A stretch of 64,000 nucleotides of DNA from Rubrivivax sp. (GTDB taxonomy: Bacteria; Pseudomonadota; Gammaproteobacteria; Burkholderiales; Burkholderiaceae_C). The stretch is from NCBI GenBank assembly GCA_030653385.1, contig JAURZM010000048.1, forward strand, positions 62,001 to 126,000, read 5' to 3'. The notes below the pieces were generated by a model. That model had not been told where the DNA came from. It did no database searches and saw nothing but the letters and a program-made list of their open reading frames with translations. Shown here in pieces: positions 1 to 8,997 of this stretch. Position 1 is the first letter of the stretch. Each line of letters starts with the position of its first letter. A program made the translations under genes and the position numbers.

Positions 1-327
1 ATGCCAGGACTCGCCGGCACCGAACTCCACCAGCCGGCCCTCGGGCGTTTCTTCCACCAGGCGCCGACCTGCGATCTCCACCTTCAGCACCACGGCGTCC
101 AGGTCACGTGTCAGCACCACGTTGCTGCCACCGCCCAGGATGAACTGCCGCGCCAGGCCGTATTCCGGATGATCGACGACCCGCCGCACGTCGGCTTCGC
201 TGGTGATGCGCACCAGGGTCTGGGCCACGGCGGGCAGGCCGAAGCTGTTGTGGTCACGCAGACTGGCACGGTGTTGCACTTGCAACGGCGTGGCAGGCAT
301 TTGTTCAGGCACGGGGGCATTGGGCAT
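1..327 (-). CDS. murB: UDP-N-acetylenolpyruvoylglucosamine reductase, N-terminal part
   Basis: MurB uses NADPH and FAD to reduce enolpyruvyl-UDP-GlcNAc to UDP-MurNAc in the cytosolic stage of peptidoglycan synthesis. Only the first 109 codons are present; the gene runs off the left edge. The translation shows the N-terminal FAD-binding fold: [10 protein letters not shown] near residue 31, then the signature [11 protein letters not shown] near residue 68 and the start of the FAD-binding beta sheet ending in GAGESWH. The start is the ATG at 327; an in-frame Met at codon 10 is a less likely alternative. The gene diverges from yajQ across only 42 bases. A weak -10-like GAAAAT lies six bases before the ATG. 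The identification is firm even though the catalytic C-terminal domain is outside the window. Confidence 0.9.
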   Translation of the reverse strand, partial: MPNAPVPEQMPATPLQVQHRASLRDHNSFGLPAVAQTLVRITSEADVRRVVDHPEYGLARQFILGGGSNVVLTRDLDAVVLKVEIAGRRLVEETPEGRLVEFGAGESWH

Positions 328-369
328 GCGAGAATTTTCCTGTATCTGCGAGCCTGCCCTGTTGCTTCC

Positions 370-873
370 ATGCCGAGCTTTGACACCGTGATCGAACCCG
401 ACCTTGTTGAACTGCGCAATGCGGTTGAACAAGCGAACAAGGAAATCGGCACCCGCTTCGACTTCAAGGGCTCCAGTTCCCAGGTCGAACTGGCCGATCG
501 CAGCGCCAAGGACCGCGAACTCACGCTTTTCGGCGACAGCGACTTCCAGTTGCAGCAGGTGCGCGACGTGCTGCTCACCCGGCTGGCCAAACGCAGCGTC
601 GACGTGCGTTTCCTCGACTTCAGCGCCAAGCCCGAAAAGCTCGGTGGCGACAAGCTCAAACTGGCGGTGCCGGTGAAAAGTGGCATCGACGCGGAAACGG
701 CCAAGAAGGTGCAGACGACGCTGAAGGCCAGCAAGCTGAAGGTGCAAGGCGCGATCCAGGGTGATTCGGTGCGTGTCACCGGTGCCAAGCGCGACGACCT
801 GCAGGCAGCCATGGCGCTGTTGCGCAAGGAACTGGCCGACATGCCGCTGAGTTTCAACAATTTCCGCGCATGA
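370..873 (+). CDS. yajQ: YajQ family nucleotide-binding protein (UPF0234)
   Basis: This 167-residue protein is YajQ, a small cytosolic protein with two ferredoxin-like domains. Family members bind nucleotides, and some (Xanthomonas, Pseudomonas) bind cyclic di-GMP and act with a transcription factor. The family start MPSFDTV is exact, followed by the conserved DFKGSSS near residue 35 and the typical end MPLSFNNFR. An open frame continues upstream to base 1, but that stretch is antisense to murB, so the ATG at 370 is chosen. The stop overlaps the next start (ATGA at 870), so translation is probably coupled to the aspartic protease gene. The role in this organism is not known. Confidence 0.93.
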   Translation: MPSFDTVIEPDLVELRNAVEQANKEIGTRFDFKGSSSQVELADRSAKDRELTLFGDSDFQLQQVRDVLLTRLAKRSVDVRFLDFSAKPEKLGGDKLKLAVPVKSGIDAETAKKVQTTLKASKLKVQGAIQGDSVRVTGAKRDDLQAAMALLRKELADMPLSFNNFRA

Positions 874-1514
874 AGCTGCGCCTGGCTCTGGCCGGACTGC
901 TGCTGGGCCTGTCTGTCACCAGCGCCACGCATGCGCAAAGCGTTTCGCTGGCCGGCCGCATGGGCGACCGCGCCTTGCTCGTTGTCAACGGCCAGACCCA
1001 CATGGTCGCCGTCGGCGGCACGGCTGCGGGCGTGAAGCTGCTGCGCTGGACCGGTGACGAAGCCGAAGTTCAGGTGCACGCCGGCCGGGTGCTGCTGCGT
1101 GTGGGCGGCACCCCGGCGCAGGTGGGCGCGGCGCCGCCGCCTTCGCTGTCACGCGAGATCGTCATGACCGCCGGAACGGGTGGCCACTTCAGCCCGGCCG
1201 GCACCATCAACGGCAAGCAGGTGCGTTTTGTCGTCGACACCGGCGCCACGCTGGTGGCCCTGGGCCGGGACGAAGCCCAGCGCCTGGGCCTGGACCTGAG
1301 CGGCGCGCGCCTGGGGGTCAGCCAGACCGCCAACGGCCCGGTGCAGGTGCAGGTCATCACGCTGGACCGTGTGCGTGTGGGTGATGTCGAAGTCGCCAAT
1401 GTCGGCGCGGTCGTGGTGCCGCAGCCGATGCCCTTCGTGCTGCTGGGCAACAGCTTCCTCAGCCGCTTCCAGATGCGGCGCGACAACGACGTGATGCGCT
1501 TGCAGCTTCGATAG
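870..1514 (+). CDS. Periplasmic retropepsin-like (clan AA) aspartic protease
   Basis: A 214-residue exported protein. A Sec signal peptide ([22 protein letters not shown], cleavage near residue 22) is followed by a 75-residue variable region and then a single retropepsin-type domain. The catalytic motif is VVDTGAT with Asp123, and the flap and C-terminal elements are recognisable ([10 protein letters not shown] near residue 195, matching the family's LLGM-x-FL pattern). One catalytic motif per chain means it must dimerise, as in retroviral proteases. It matches the TIGR02281-type family of proteobacterial aspartic proteases, whose substrates are mostly unknown. The ATG overlaps the yajQ stop by four bases. 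Function beyond protease is not assignable from sequence. Confidence 0.85.
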   Translation: MKLRLALAGLLLGLSVTSATHAQSVSLAGRMGDRALLVVNGQTHMVAVGGTAAGVKLLRWTGDEAEVQVHAGRVLLRVGGTPAQVGAAPPPSLSREIVMTAGTGGHFSPAGTINGKQVRFVVDTGATLVALGRDEAQRLGLDLSGARLGVSQTANGPVQVQVITLDRVRVGDVEVANVGAVVVPQPMPFVLLGNSFLSRFQMRRDNDVMRLQLR

Positions 1515-1610
1515 CCGCGCACCGCCCCGGTTTGTCCCCGCTGGGACAGCGTTTTTGCGAACGGTCGTGCTAAAAACGCGGGCTCTGGCCTGCATCACAG
1601 AAAGCAACCG

Positions 1611-2792
1611 ATGGACCTGAACTTCACGGCGGAAGAACTGGCCTTCCGATCACAGATCCGGCAGTGGGTGGCCGACAACCTGCCGGCCGACATCGCCCAC
1701 AAGGTGCGCCACGCGCTGCGACTGAGTCGCGACGACCTGCAGCGCTGGGCCAAGATCCTGGGCAAAAAGGGTTGGCTGGGTTGGGGCTGGCCTACGCAGT
1801 TCGGCGGCCCGGGCTGGAACGCGATCCAGAAACACCTGTTTGAAGAGGAATGTGCGCTGGCCTGTGCGCCACGGGTCGTGCCTTTCGGACCGGTGATGGT
1901 GGCACCGGTGATCATGGCCTTCGGCAACGCCGAACAGCACAAGCGTTTCCTGCCCGGCATCGCCAGTGGCGAGGTCTGGTGGAGCCAGGGTTACAGCGAG
2001 CCAGGATCGGGCAGCGATCTCGCCTCGGTGAAGTGCAAGGCTGAACGGCGGGGCGACAAGTACGTCGTCAACGGCCAGAAGACCTGGACCACGCTGGGCC
2101 AATACGGCGAATGGATCTTCTGCCTGGTGCGCACCAGCAACGAAGGCAAGCCGCAGACCGGCATCAGCTTTCTGCTCATCGACATGAAGAGCCCCGGCAT
2201 CACCGTGCGCCCCATCGTGTTGATGGACGGCGAACCCGAGGTCAACGAAGTCTGGTTCGACAACGTCGAGGTGCCGGTCGAGAACCTGGTGGGCGAAGAA
2301 AACAAGGGCTGGACTTACGCCAAGCACCTGCTCAGCCACGAGCGCACCAACATCGCCGACGTGAACCGTTCGAAACGCGAGCTCGAACGTTTGAAGCGCA
2401 TCGCCAAGGCCGAAGGGGTGTACGACGAGCACCGCTTCCGCGACCAGATCGCGCTGCTGGAAGTGGACATCGTGGCGCTGGAAATGATGGTGCTGCGTGT
2501 GCTGAGCGCGGAAAAGAGCGGCAAGCAGAGCCTGGACGTGGCGGGCCTCCTGAAGATCCGCGGCAGCGAGATCCAGCAGCGTTACAGCGAACTGATGATG
2601 CTGGCCGCTGGCCCGCTGGCCCGGCCTTTCATCTTCGAGGCCATGGAAGCCGGCTGGCAGGGCAACCTGGCCTTCCCGACACCGCTGACGCCGCTGGCCG
2701 GCACCTTCTTCAACATGCGCAAGACCACCATCTACGGTGGTTCGAACGAAGTGCAGCGCAACATCGTTGCGCAAACCGTGCTGGGGAGCTGA
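1611..2792 (+). CDS. Acyl-CoA dehydrogenase, large (alpha-type) subunit
   Basis: A 393-residue flavoprotein of the acyl-CoA dehydrogenase family, which introduces a trans-2,3 double bond into acyl-CoA. Visible: the N-terminal helical domain with GWLGWGWPTQFGG, the FAD/substrate strand WWSQGYSEPGSGSDLAS (about residues 123-139), GQKTWTT near 154, and the C-terminal IYGGSNEVQRNI. The classical C-terminal catalytic Glu position is Gly (IYGG), so the base is probably Glu244 in LLSHERTN, as in isovaleryl-CoA dehydrogenase-like enzymes. It most resembles PimC / FadE-type large subunits. The second dehydrogenase gene starts three bases after the stop, so the two very likely form a heteromeric enzyme. 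The substrate is unknown; dicarboxylyl, aromatic-ring or sterol-side-chain acyl-CoAs are all possible. Confidence 0.9.
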   Translation: MDLNFTAEELAFRSQIRQWVADNLPADIAHKVRHALRLSRDDLQRWAKILGKKGWLGWGWPTQFGGPGWNAIQKHLFEEECALACAPRVVPFGPVMVAPVIMAFGNAEQHKRFLPGIASGEVWWSQGYSEPGSGSDLASVKCKAERRGDKYVVNGQKTWTTLGQYGEWIFCLVRTSNEGKPQTGISFLLIDMKSPGITVRPIVLMDGEPEVNEVWFDNVEVPVENLVGEENKGWTYAKHLLSHERTNIADVNRSKRELERLKRIAKAEGVYDEHRFRDQIALLEVDIVALEMMVLRVLSAEKSGKQSLDVAGLLKIRGSEIQQRYSELMMLAAGPLARPFIFEAMEAGWQGNLAFPTPLTPLAGTFFNMRKTTIYGGSNEVQRNIVAQTVLGS

Positions 2793-2794
2793 AC

Positions 2795-3922
2795 ATGGAT
2801 TTCGACTTCACCGACGACCAGCAATCCCTGCGCGAAGCCGTCAGCCGCTGGGTGGAAAAAGGCTTCACGTTTTCTCGCCGCCACGCGCTGGCCAAGGCCG
2901 GGGGCCAGACGGCTGCCGTCTACGCCGAACTGGCCGAACTGGGCCTGGCGGGCCTCGTGGTGCCTGAAGCGCACGGTGGCTTGGGCCAGGGTGCCATCGA
3001 TGCCATGGTGGTCTGCGAAGAACTGGGCCGCGGCCTGGTCAACGCGCCTTACGTCCAGGCTGCGCTCATGACACCTGCACTGCTGTCGGCTGCGCCGGCT
3101 GCGCTGCAGGCCGAGTGCCTGCCCTTCGTGGCCAGCGGTGAATCGCTCGTCATGCCGGCCCTGCAGGAACGCGGTGCGCGCTACCGGCTGTCGCACGTGG
3201 TCTCGCGGGCGCAGCGCCAGGGCACGGGCTGGACGATCGACGGCACCAAGGTCGCGGTGCCGGCGGCTGACGAGGCCAGCGCCTTCATCGTGCCGGCGCG
3301 GGTGGCTGGCGGCGACCAGGACACGGCCGGCATCGCGCTGTTCCTGGTGCGTGCATCCGACACCCAGGTCACCGCCTACCCCACGCAAGACGGCGCACGT
3401 GCCGGCGATGTGGTGATGGCGTCAGCGCCGGCCACGCTGATCACCGAAGACGGCCACGCGGCGCTGGAAGCCGCGGTGGACGCCGGCATCGCGGCCCACT
3501 GCGCCGAAGCCGTGGGCCTGATGGACCGGCTGGTGGCCATCACCGTCGAGTACATGAACACGCGCAAGCAGTTCGGCACCACGATCGCCAGCTTCCAGGC
3601 GCTGCGCCACCGCATGGCCGACGTGAAGATGCAGCTGGAGCTGGGTCGCTCGATGAGCTACTACGCCAGCCTGAAGCTGGGCGAAGCCACGCCGCAGCGC
3701 CGACGGGCCATCAGCCAGGCCCGGGTGCAGCTCGGTCACAGCATGCGCCTGGTGGGGCAACATTGCATCCAGCTGCACGGGGGCATCGGCTGCACCGACG
3801 AGTACATTGCCAGCCACTACTTCAAGCGCCTGACCATGCTCGAAGTGACGCTGGGCGACACGCTGCACCATTTGGGTGAGGTGTCCACCCGCATGCAGGA
3901 CACGGCCGGCGTGTTTGCGTGA
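2795..3922 (+). CDS. Acyl-CoA dehydrogenase, small (beta-type) subunit
   Basis: A 375-residue partner dehydrogenase starting at the ATG two bases after the preceding stop. It starts MDFDFTDDQQSLREAVSRWV, carries the conserved EYMNTRKQFGTTIASFQALR near residue 250 and QLHGGIGCTDEY near 325, which bind FAD phosphate and shape the dimer interface. The central substrate-binding strand lacks the canonical T-E-P-x-A-G-S-D motif (it reads MPALQERGARYRL), as expected of the less conserved subunit in PimD-like pairs. An open frame extends far upstream but is antiphase to the first dehydrogenase, so it is a shadow. A GC-rich hairpin follows the stop and probably ends the two-gene transcript. Confidence 0.88.
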   Translation: MDFDFTDDQQSLREAVSRWVEKGFTFSRRHALAKAGGQTAAVYAELAELGLAGLVVPEAHGGLGQGAIDAMVVCEELGRGLVNAPYVQAALMTPALLSAAPAALQAECLPFVASGESLVMPALQERGARYRLSHVVSRAQRQGTGWTIDGTKVAVPAADEASAFIVPARVAGGDQDTAGIALFLVRASDTQVTAYPTQDGARAGDVVMASAPATLITEDGHAALEAAVDAGIAAHCAEAVGLMDRLVAITVEYMNTRKQFGTTIASFQALRHRMADVKMQLELGRSMSYYASLKLGEATPQRRRAISQARVQLGHSMRLVGQHCIQLHGGIGCTDEYIASHYFKRLTMLEVTLGDTLHHLGEVSTRMQDTAGVFA

Positions 3923-3929
3923 ACTGAGC

Positions 3930-3959
3930 GATGCGTCCGGCCATTGTGGCCGGCGCATC
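3930..3959 (+). terminator. GC-rich hairpin after the acyl-CoA dehydrogenase pair
   Basis: Inverted arms GATGCG-T-CCGGCC (3930-3942) and GGCCGGCGCATC (3948-3959) pair over 12 bases with one bulged T and a five-base loop. No clear T tract follows, so it is either a weak intrinsic terminator or an mRNA 3' stabiliser. It contains the ATG at 3931, which argues against that codon as the start of the next gene. Confidence 0.5.
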
Positions 3960-4059
3960 CGGGTTAGCCCTGCGCCCGCGGGCGGCTCGGTCGGGTGACG
4001 ATTCGGGTCACAAGAAGCAGACACCGCCACCCCGATTTGCGGGTGAGCGGGCTCCGTCG

Positions 4060-5898
4060 ATGTCACCGCCCCCAGTACCCCCTTTGTCGCAGCCCGACGC
4101 GCCGGCGCCAGCCATGGGCGTCGAAAACTTGTCCATCGCAGACAGGGTTGCCCACGAGCAGGTGGCGTTGATGTACCGCCTGACGCCGGTGCCGGTGCTG
4201 GCCGGCCTGGGCTTTGTGGCCATCGTCGCCGTGCTGATGTGGCCGCGTGCACCCCAGCCCTGGGTGCTGGCCTGGGCGGGCACGATGCTGGGGCTGTCGC
4301 TGCTGCGGGCCAGCGAGACGCGGCGCTTCGAAGCCGACCCGGCCCGGCACCTGAACCGCCGCGCCTGGCTGCGTCGTTACCTGGCACTGATGGTGCCGTA
4401 CTGCCTGGCGTGGTCAGCCATCGTCGTGGTTTTCGGGCAGCATGCCCAGGGCCTGGTCTTTGCCGTTTTGCTGGCCGGCATGCTGGGTGTTGCCAGTGTC
4501 GGCCTGTTCACGCTGTTCAGCGTGCTGCAGGCCAGCGTGCTGTTCCTGCTGAGCCTGCTGGGGCCCCTGGTCGCCTGGGCGGCCTGGCGCGGCGGCGCCG
4601 AAGGCATCAGCATCGCCGCTGCTGGGCTGCTGTATGCCGCCGTGCTGGTCTACGAAGCCTGGCGCGGCGCCCAGCGACTGGCCGAGATGCTGCGGCTGCG
4701 CCTGGAAAACGCGGCCATTGCCGAAGAACGCTCGTTGGCCCTGGCACAGGCCGAACATGCCAACCGCGCCAAGAGTCGCTTCCTGGCCACCGTAAGCCAC
4801 GAGATGCGCACACCGCTGAACGGCATCGTCGGCATGAGCGAGTTGCTGCACGACGAAGCGCCAAACGAGGCCACTCGCGCCCGGGCCGACGTCGTCTTGC
4901 GCTCGGCGCAGCACCTGCACCGGGTCATCGGCGACCTGCTCGACCTGTCGCGCCTGGAATTCGGCCGCCTGCTTCTGGACCCTACGCCCTTCGACCCCCA
5001 GCAGGCCCTGCGCGAAGTCACCGACCAGCTCGTGCCGCTGGCGGCCGAACGGGGGCTGCAACTGCATGTTCACCTGCCCAGCCCTCACCTGGGCCCGGTG
5101 CTGGGCGACGCGGCGCGTGTGAAGCAGGTGCTGCACAAGCTGGTGGGCAATGCGCTGAACTTCACCGATGAGGGCGAAGTCGTGGTCAGCCTGCAGGCCA
5201 CGGACAAGGGTCTGCTCTACACCGTTTGCGACACCGGCACCGGCATACCCGACGACCAGGCCGCCAGCCTCTTCGAACCCTTTGGCGCGACGCCAGCCCG
5301 TGTGCGCCGCCACCACCGCCAGGGTGCGGGCCTGGGGCTGCCGATTTCGCGCCGGCTGGCGCTGGCCATGGGGGGTGACCTGGTGCATGCACCCAGTCAT
5401 CCGCGGGGCTCGGTCTTCAGCTTCACGCTGCAGGCTCCGCCCGCCCTGCCGTCTGCGCAGACAACGGGCGACGGGGCGCGGGGCCCGGCACGGCATCTGG
5501 CCTGGCGTGGCCCTGTGCTGGTGGTGGACGACAACGAGGTCAATGCCCTGGTGGCGCAGGCCATGCTCGTGCGCATGGGCCTGCAGGTGGAACTGGCCCG
5601 TGACGGCCAGCAGGCGCTGCAGGCCATGGCCGCCCGGCATTTCGACGCCGTGCTGATGGACTGCCACATGCCGGTGCTGGACGGCTGGCAGGCCACACGC
5701 CGCTGGCGCCAGCAGGAACGTGGCCGCCACCTGCCCATCATCGGTGTCACCGCCAACGTCAGCCCGGAAGACCGGCGCCACTGCCTGGACAGTGGCATGG
5801 ACGGCTTCCTGGGCAAGCCCTTCATGCTGGCCGAGTTGCAGGCCGTGCTGCTGCCGCACCTGCAAGCCGCGGCGCCGGCCCACAATGCCGGCCCATGA
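4060..5898 (+). CDS. Membrane hybrid sensor histidine kinase / response regulator
   Basis: About 612 residues from the ATG at 4060; the ATG at 4114 is also possible. An N-terminal block of five or six hydrophobic helices (about residues 35-190) with almost no periplasmic loops forms the sensor. A HisKA domain follows with SHEMRTPLNGIVGM, phospho-acceptor His247. The HATPase domain has the N box (KLVGNALNF), G1 (DTGTGIPDD) and G2 (GAGLGLPISRR). A C-terminal receiver has the acidic pair (VVDDNEVN), phosphorylated Asp534 (LMDCHMPVLDGW) and the switch Lys (GKPF). No HPt domain or DNA-binding partner is adjacent. The signal is unknown; integral-membrane sensing is likely. The stop overlaps the next ATG (ATGA). 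Confidence 0.87.
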   Translation: MSPPPVPPLSQPDAPAPAMGVENLSIADRVAHEQVALMYRLTPVPVLAGLGFVAIVAVLMWPRAPQPWVLAWAGTMLGLSLLRASETRRFEADPARHLNRRAWLRRYLALMVPYCLAWSAIVVVFGQHAQGLVFAVLLAGMLGVASVGLFTLFSVLQASVLFLLSLLGPLVAWAAWRGGAEGISIAAAGLLYAAVLVYEAWRGAQRLAEMLRLRLENAAIAEERSLALAQAEHANRAKSRFLATVSHEMRTPLNGIVGMSELLHDEAPNEATRARADVVLRSAQHLHRVIGDLLDLSRLEFGRLLLDPTPFDPQQALREVTDQLVPLAAERGLQLHVHLPSPHLGPVLGDAARVKQVLHKLVGNALNFTDEGEVVVSLQATDKGLLYTVCDTGTGIPDDQAASLFEPFGATPARVRRHHRQGAGLGLPISRRLALAMGGDLVHAPSHPRGSVFSFTLQAPPALPSAQTTGDGARGPARHLAWRGPVLVVDDNEVNALVAQAMLVRMGLQVELARDGQQALQAMAARHFDAVLMDCHMPVLDGWQATRRWRQQERGRHLPIIGVTANVSPEDRRHCLDSGMDGFLGKPFMLAELQAVLLPHLQAAAPAHNAGP

Positions 5899-6899
5899 CT
5901 GACCAGGCCCTGCACACCGGTTCCATCACCGACCTTCCCGGCCTGAGTGTCGGCCACGCCGACCACCCGCAGCGCCCCACCGGCTGCACCGTGCTGCTGT
6001 GCCCCCAGGGCGCGGTGTGTGGTGTCGAGGTGCGCGGCGGAGCACCCGGCACCCGCGAAACCGACCTGCTGCGCCCGGAAAACACGGTCCAGACGGTGCA
6101 CGCCGTGCTGCTGACCGGCGGCAGCGCCTTTGGCCTGGACGCCGCTGGCGGTGTGATGCGCTGGCTGGACGAACAAGGCCACGGCCTGGCGGTGGGCCCG
6201 GCCCGGGTGCCCATCGTGCCGGCCGCCGTGCTCTTCGATCTTTGGCTGGGCGATGCGCAGATGCGCCCCGATGCGGCCCTGGGCCATGCCGCTTGTGTGG
6301 CTGCCAGCAGTCAGGCGCCGCAGCAAGGCAACGTTGGCGCGGGCCTGGGCGCCAGCGTGGGCAAGATGCACGGCATTGCGCGTGCGATGCGGGGTGGCAT
6401 CGGCACGGCATCGGTGTCGGTCGGCGCGTTCACGGTGGGCGCGCTGGTGGCCGTCAACGCCATCGGCGACGTGTTGGATGCTGACGGCCGGGTGCTGGCC
6501 GGTGCACGCACCGAAGACGGCCTGGCGCTGCTGGACAGCACACAGGCGCTGCTGGCCGGCCATGGGCCGCCGCAGTGGATGGTGGGCATGGCCACGACCA
6601 TCGGCGTGGTGGCCACCGACGCGCAGCTGAACAAGGCCCAGGCCACGCAGCTGGCGGGCCTGGCACATCACGGGCTGTCGCGTTCGATCAGCCCCGTGAC
6701 AACGGGCGACGGCGACTGCCTGTTTGCGCTGGCCTCCGGCAGCACCGGGCGTGCCGGTGACATCAACGCCCTGGGTGCGATGGCCGCCGAGGCGGTGGCC
6801 CGCGCCATCCGCAATGCGGTGCTGTCAGCAAAGGCGCTGAACGAACCAGGCATGCCGTGGCTACCGGCCGCCAGCGACTGGCCAGGGCGCCAGCCATAG
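5895..6899 (+). CDS. P1 family (DmpA/NylC-type, S58) N-terminal-nucleophile peptidase
   Basis: A 334-residue member of the P1/DmpA family of self-processing hydrolases, which includes D-aminopeptidases, beta-aminopeptidases and the nylon-oligomer hydrolase NylC. Visible family blocks: ITDLPGLSVGHA at 11-22, RGGAPGTRETDLL near 48, LLTGGSAFGLDAAGGVMRWL near 72-92, and SPVTTGDGDCLFALASG near 266. Family knowledge places autocleavage before the nucleophile in that last block, so a Thr of TTGDGD is the likely nucleophile of the beta chain. No signal peptide is seen, so it is cytosolic. It shares an ATGA overlap with the kinase gene upstream. The substrate cannot be told from the sequence. Confidence 0.85.
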   Translation: MTDQALHTGSITDLPGLSVGHADHPQRPTGCTVLLCPQGAVCGVEVRGGAPGTRETDLLRPENTVQTVHAVLLTGGSAFGLDAAGGVMRWLDEQGHGLAVGPARVPIVPAAVLFDLWLGDAQMRPDAALGHAACVAASSQAPQQGNVGAGLGASVGKMHGIARAMRGGIGTASVSVGAFTVGALVAVNAIGDVLDADGRVLAGARTEDGLALLDSTQALLAGHGPPQWMVGMATTIGVVATDAQLNKAQATQLAGLAHHGLSRSISPVTTGDGDCLFALASGSTGRAGDINALGAMAAEAVARAIRNAVLSAKALNEPGMPWLPAASDWPGRQP

Positions 6900-6916
6900 C
6901 CGTTCAGCCAGCTGAC

Positions 6917-8881
6917 TCAATCGCTTCGGTACAGGTCACCCAGCACCACACCTTCACGCCGCGGGTCGGCACCGCCTTCCAGGTAGTAGTAGCCCTGGGT
7001 GTTGCTGCGCCTGACGATGGTGCCGATGCCGCTGCTCTGCGCGCCCGTGCCGACGGTATGGCCCAGCGCACGCAGGCCGACGATCAAGGCGTCGTTGTTG
7101 CCGCCGTTGCTGAGGTCGACGTTGGGGTGTTCGCCGCCGACATTGGTGGTGGGGCTGTTGGCGGCGCCGAAGGCCACCATCGAAGTGGCCTGCTGTGCGT
7201 CCAGTTCCCAGTCGACAAAACCCACCACCACCTTGGTCACGTACTGGATGATGGTGGCGCCGCCTGGCGAGCCCGTGGCCATCCGGAATTCGCCGCGCAG
7301 GCCGTCGTTGCCGGTGCGGAAGACCAGCGTCGGCGCCATCGAACTGCGGGGCCGCTTGCCGGCCGCCACGCGGTTGGCAATGGGCGCGCCGGTGCTGTCG
7401 GTGGGCGCGGCGGAAAAGTCGGTCAGCTGGTTGTTGAGCAGGAAACCGCCACGGGTCATGTGGAAGGCGCCGAAGCCCGATTCGATGGTGGTCGTCAGCG
7501 ACACCACGTTGCCGTGGCCGTCCACCACCGTCACCTGCGTGGTGCCGTTTTCTGCCGACGGCCCGTGGGTGCCCAGCGGGCCCGCCGTGGCCAGGGCACC
7601 GGGTGCTGCCGTGCGCATGCTGGTCGTCAGGTCGATCAGGCTGGCGCGGCTGCGCAGGTAGCTGGTGTTCAGCATCGCGTCAGTGCTGCCACCGGGCAAG
7701 GGCACGAAGTCGGTGTCGGCCACGAACTTGTCGCGGTCGGCATAAGCCAGGCGCTGCGCTTCGACCACCAGGTGCACACCAAAGGCCTGCGGCTTGCCGC
7801 CGTTGATGTCCAGCGCCAGCGGCTTGTGCAGCGACAGGTCGAAGTTCTGCAGGATGCCCAGCGCCTGCGCCACCGCCAGACCGCCGCTGCTGGGCGGTGG
7901 CATGCCACACACCCACACATTGCGGTAGCTGGTGCAGATGGCTTCTCGCTTGACCGAGCGGTAGGCCGCCAGGTCGGCCAGCGTGGTGACGCCCGGTGTG
8001 ATGCCACCCGTGGTGTCGGCGATCTCGTCGACGATGTCCTGCGCGATGGCGCCGCTGTAGAAAGCCGCGATGCCGCTGTTGGCGATGGCCCGGAAGGTGG
8101 TGGCCAGCGCCGGACTGGTCAGCAGCGTGCCGGCAGCCTTGGCGGTGCCGTCGGCGTTCAGGAAGTAGGCGCGCGATTCGGGGTCGCGCGACAAAGCCGT
8201 GGCAGAACCCGCCACCGATGTCGACATGCGTGGGCTGATGCGGAAACCTTCGGTGGCAGTCTTGATGGCCGGGTCGAAGAGTTCTTTCCACGTCAGCTTG
8301 CCACCGTCCTTGTGCGCCGCGTCCAGCATGTGCAGCACACCCGGCGTGCCGATGCTGCGGCCGCTGCTGCGTGCGTTGGGCAGGGGTGTCGTGCGCACGC
8401 TGTCGCTGATCCAGCGCAGGTAGTTTTCCGTGGCTGCCGCCGGTGCGGTTTCGCGGCCGTCGTAGGCCGTCACCTTGCCGGTCTTGCGGTCGTAGCTGAG
8501 CATGAAGGCACCACCGCCGATGCCGCTGGACTGCGGTTCGACGATGTTCAGCACCATCTGCGTGGCAATCGCCGCGTCGATGGCCGTGCCGCCCTTTTTC
8601 AGCACCTCGCAACCGGCCTTGGTGGCCAGCGGGTTGGCGGCCACGACCATGAAGCTGCGCGAAAACGCGGTTTTCTTCGCGGCAAAACCGGTGGGAATCT
8701 CGGGTGCACCGCCGATGCCGGGCGTGCCGGGGTCGTAGATGGCGCCGGCCGTACCGTACTGCAGGCAGGCGTTTTCGCCGACCAGGTCAGCTTCATCGGC
8801 GTCACCGCCGCAGGCGGCGGCCAGCAGGGCCACCAGAGCGATCTGCGCGAAGCGGGCGCTTGTGAGCATTCGTAAGGTCAT
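6917..8881 (-). CDS. ggt: Gamma-glutamyltransferase, lipoprotein form
   Basis: A 654-residue secreted gamma-glutamyltransferase/hydrolase of glutathione and related gamma-glutamyl compounds. The N terminus is a lipoprotein signal (ALVALLAAAC, lipidated Cys near residue 24), so it is probably membrane anchored. The large-chain signature GGTAIDAAIATQMVLNIVEP and GIGGGAFMLSYD is followed by YDGRETAP. Autocleavage should occur before Thr447 in ENGTTQVTVVDGHGN, releasing a small chain that ends with the substrate-site region (MAPTLVF, ATGSPGGATII). The usual His of the TTH motif is Gln here. The start at 8881 has a good AGGAGA ribosome site; the frame remains open upstream, but without one. It is convergent with the peptidase gene. 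Confidence 0.92.
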   Translation of the reverse strand: MTLRMLTSARFAQIALVALLAAACGGDADEADLVGENACLQYGTAGAIYDPGTPGIGGAPEIPTGFAAKKTAFSRSFMVVAANPLATKAGCEVLKKGGTAIDAAIATQMVLNIVEPQSSGIGGGAFMLSYDRKTGKVTAYDGRETAPAAATENYLRWISDSVRTTPLPNARSSGRSIGTPGVLHMLDAAHKDGGKLTWKELFDPAIKTATEGFRISPRMSTSVAGSATALSRDPESRAYFLNADGTAKAAGTLLTSPALATTFRAIANSGIAAFYSGAIAQDIVDEIADTTGGITPGVTTLADLAAYRSVKREAICTSYRNVWVCGMPPPSSGGLAVAQALGILQNFDLSLHKPLALDINGGKPQAFGVHLVVEAQRLAYADRDKFVADTDFVPLPGGSTDAMLNTSYLRSRASLIDLTTSMRTAAPGALATAGPLGTHGPSAENGTTQVTVVDGHGNVVSLTTTIESGFGAFHMTRGGFLLNNQLTDFSAAPTDSTGAPIANRVAAGKRPRSSMAPTLVFRTGNDGLRGEFRMATGSPGGATIIQYVTKVVVGFVDWELDAQQATSMVAFGAANSPTTNVGGEHPNVDLSNGGNNDALIVGLRALGHTVGTGAQSSGIGTIVRRSNTQGYYYLEGGADPRREGVVLGDLYRSD

Positions 8882-8997
8882 GGCTTTCTCCTGGACAGCA
8901 CGTGCGAGGGCATGGTGTGGCCTTGCATTCTGGTGCGGAACCCGGGGCAACCCGCGCGCCCGGCGACAGGCTGGCGCGGATGCGACACTCACTGCCG

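Noticed and set aside
3931-4059. Upstream start (ATG at 3931) for the hybrid kinase
   Set aside because: The ATG lies inside the hairpin that follows the dehydrogenase genes, and the added 43 residues show no domain or conservation-like feature.
6857-8875. A 672-residue plus-strand open frame rich in His, Gln, Arg and Gly
   Set aside because: It is antisense to ggt, whose motifs are unmistakable. High GC3 leaves the opposite frame open. The same holds for the long open frames at 24569-27052, 29482-30894, 31033-33072 and 4414-5883.
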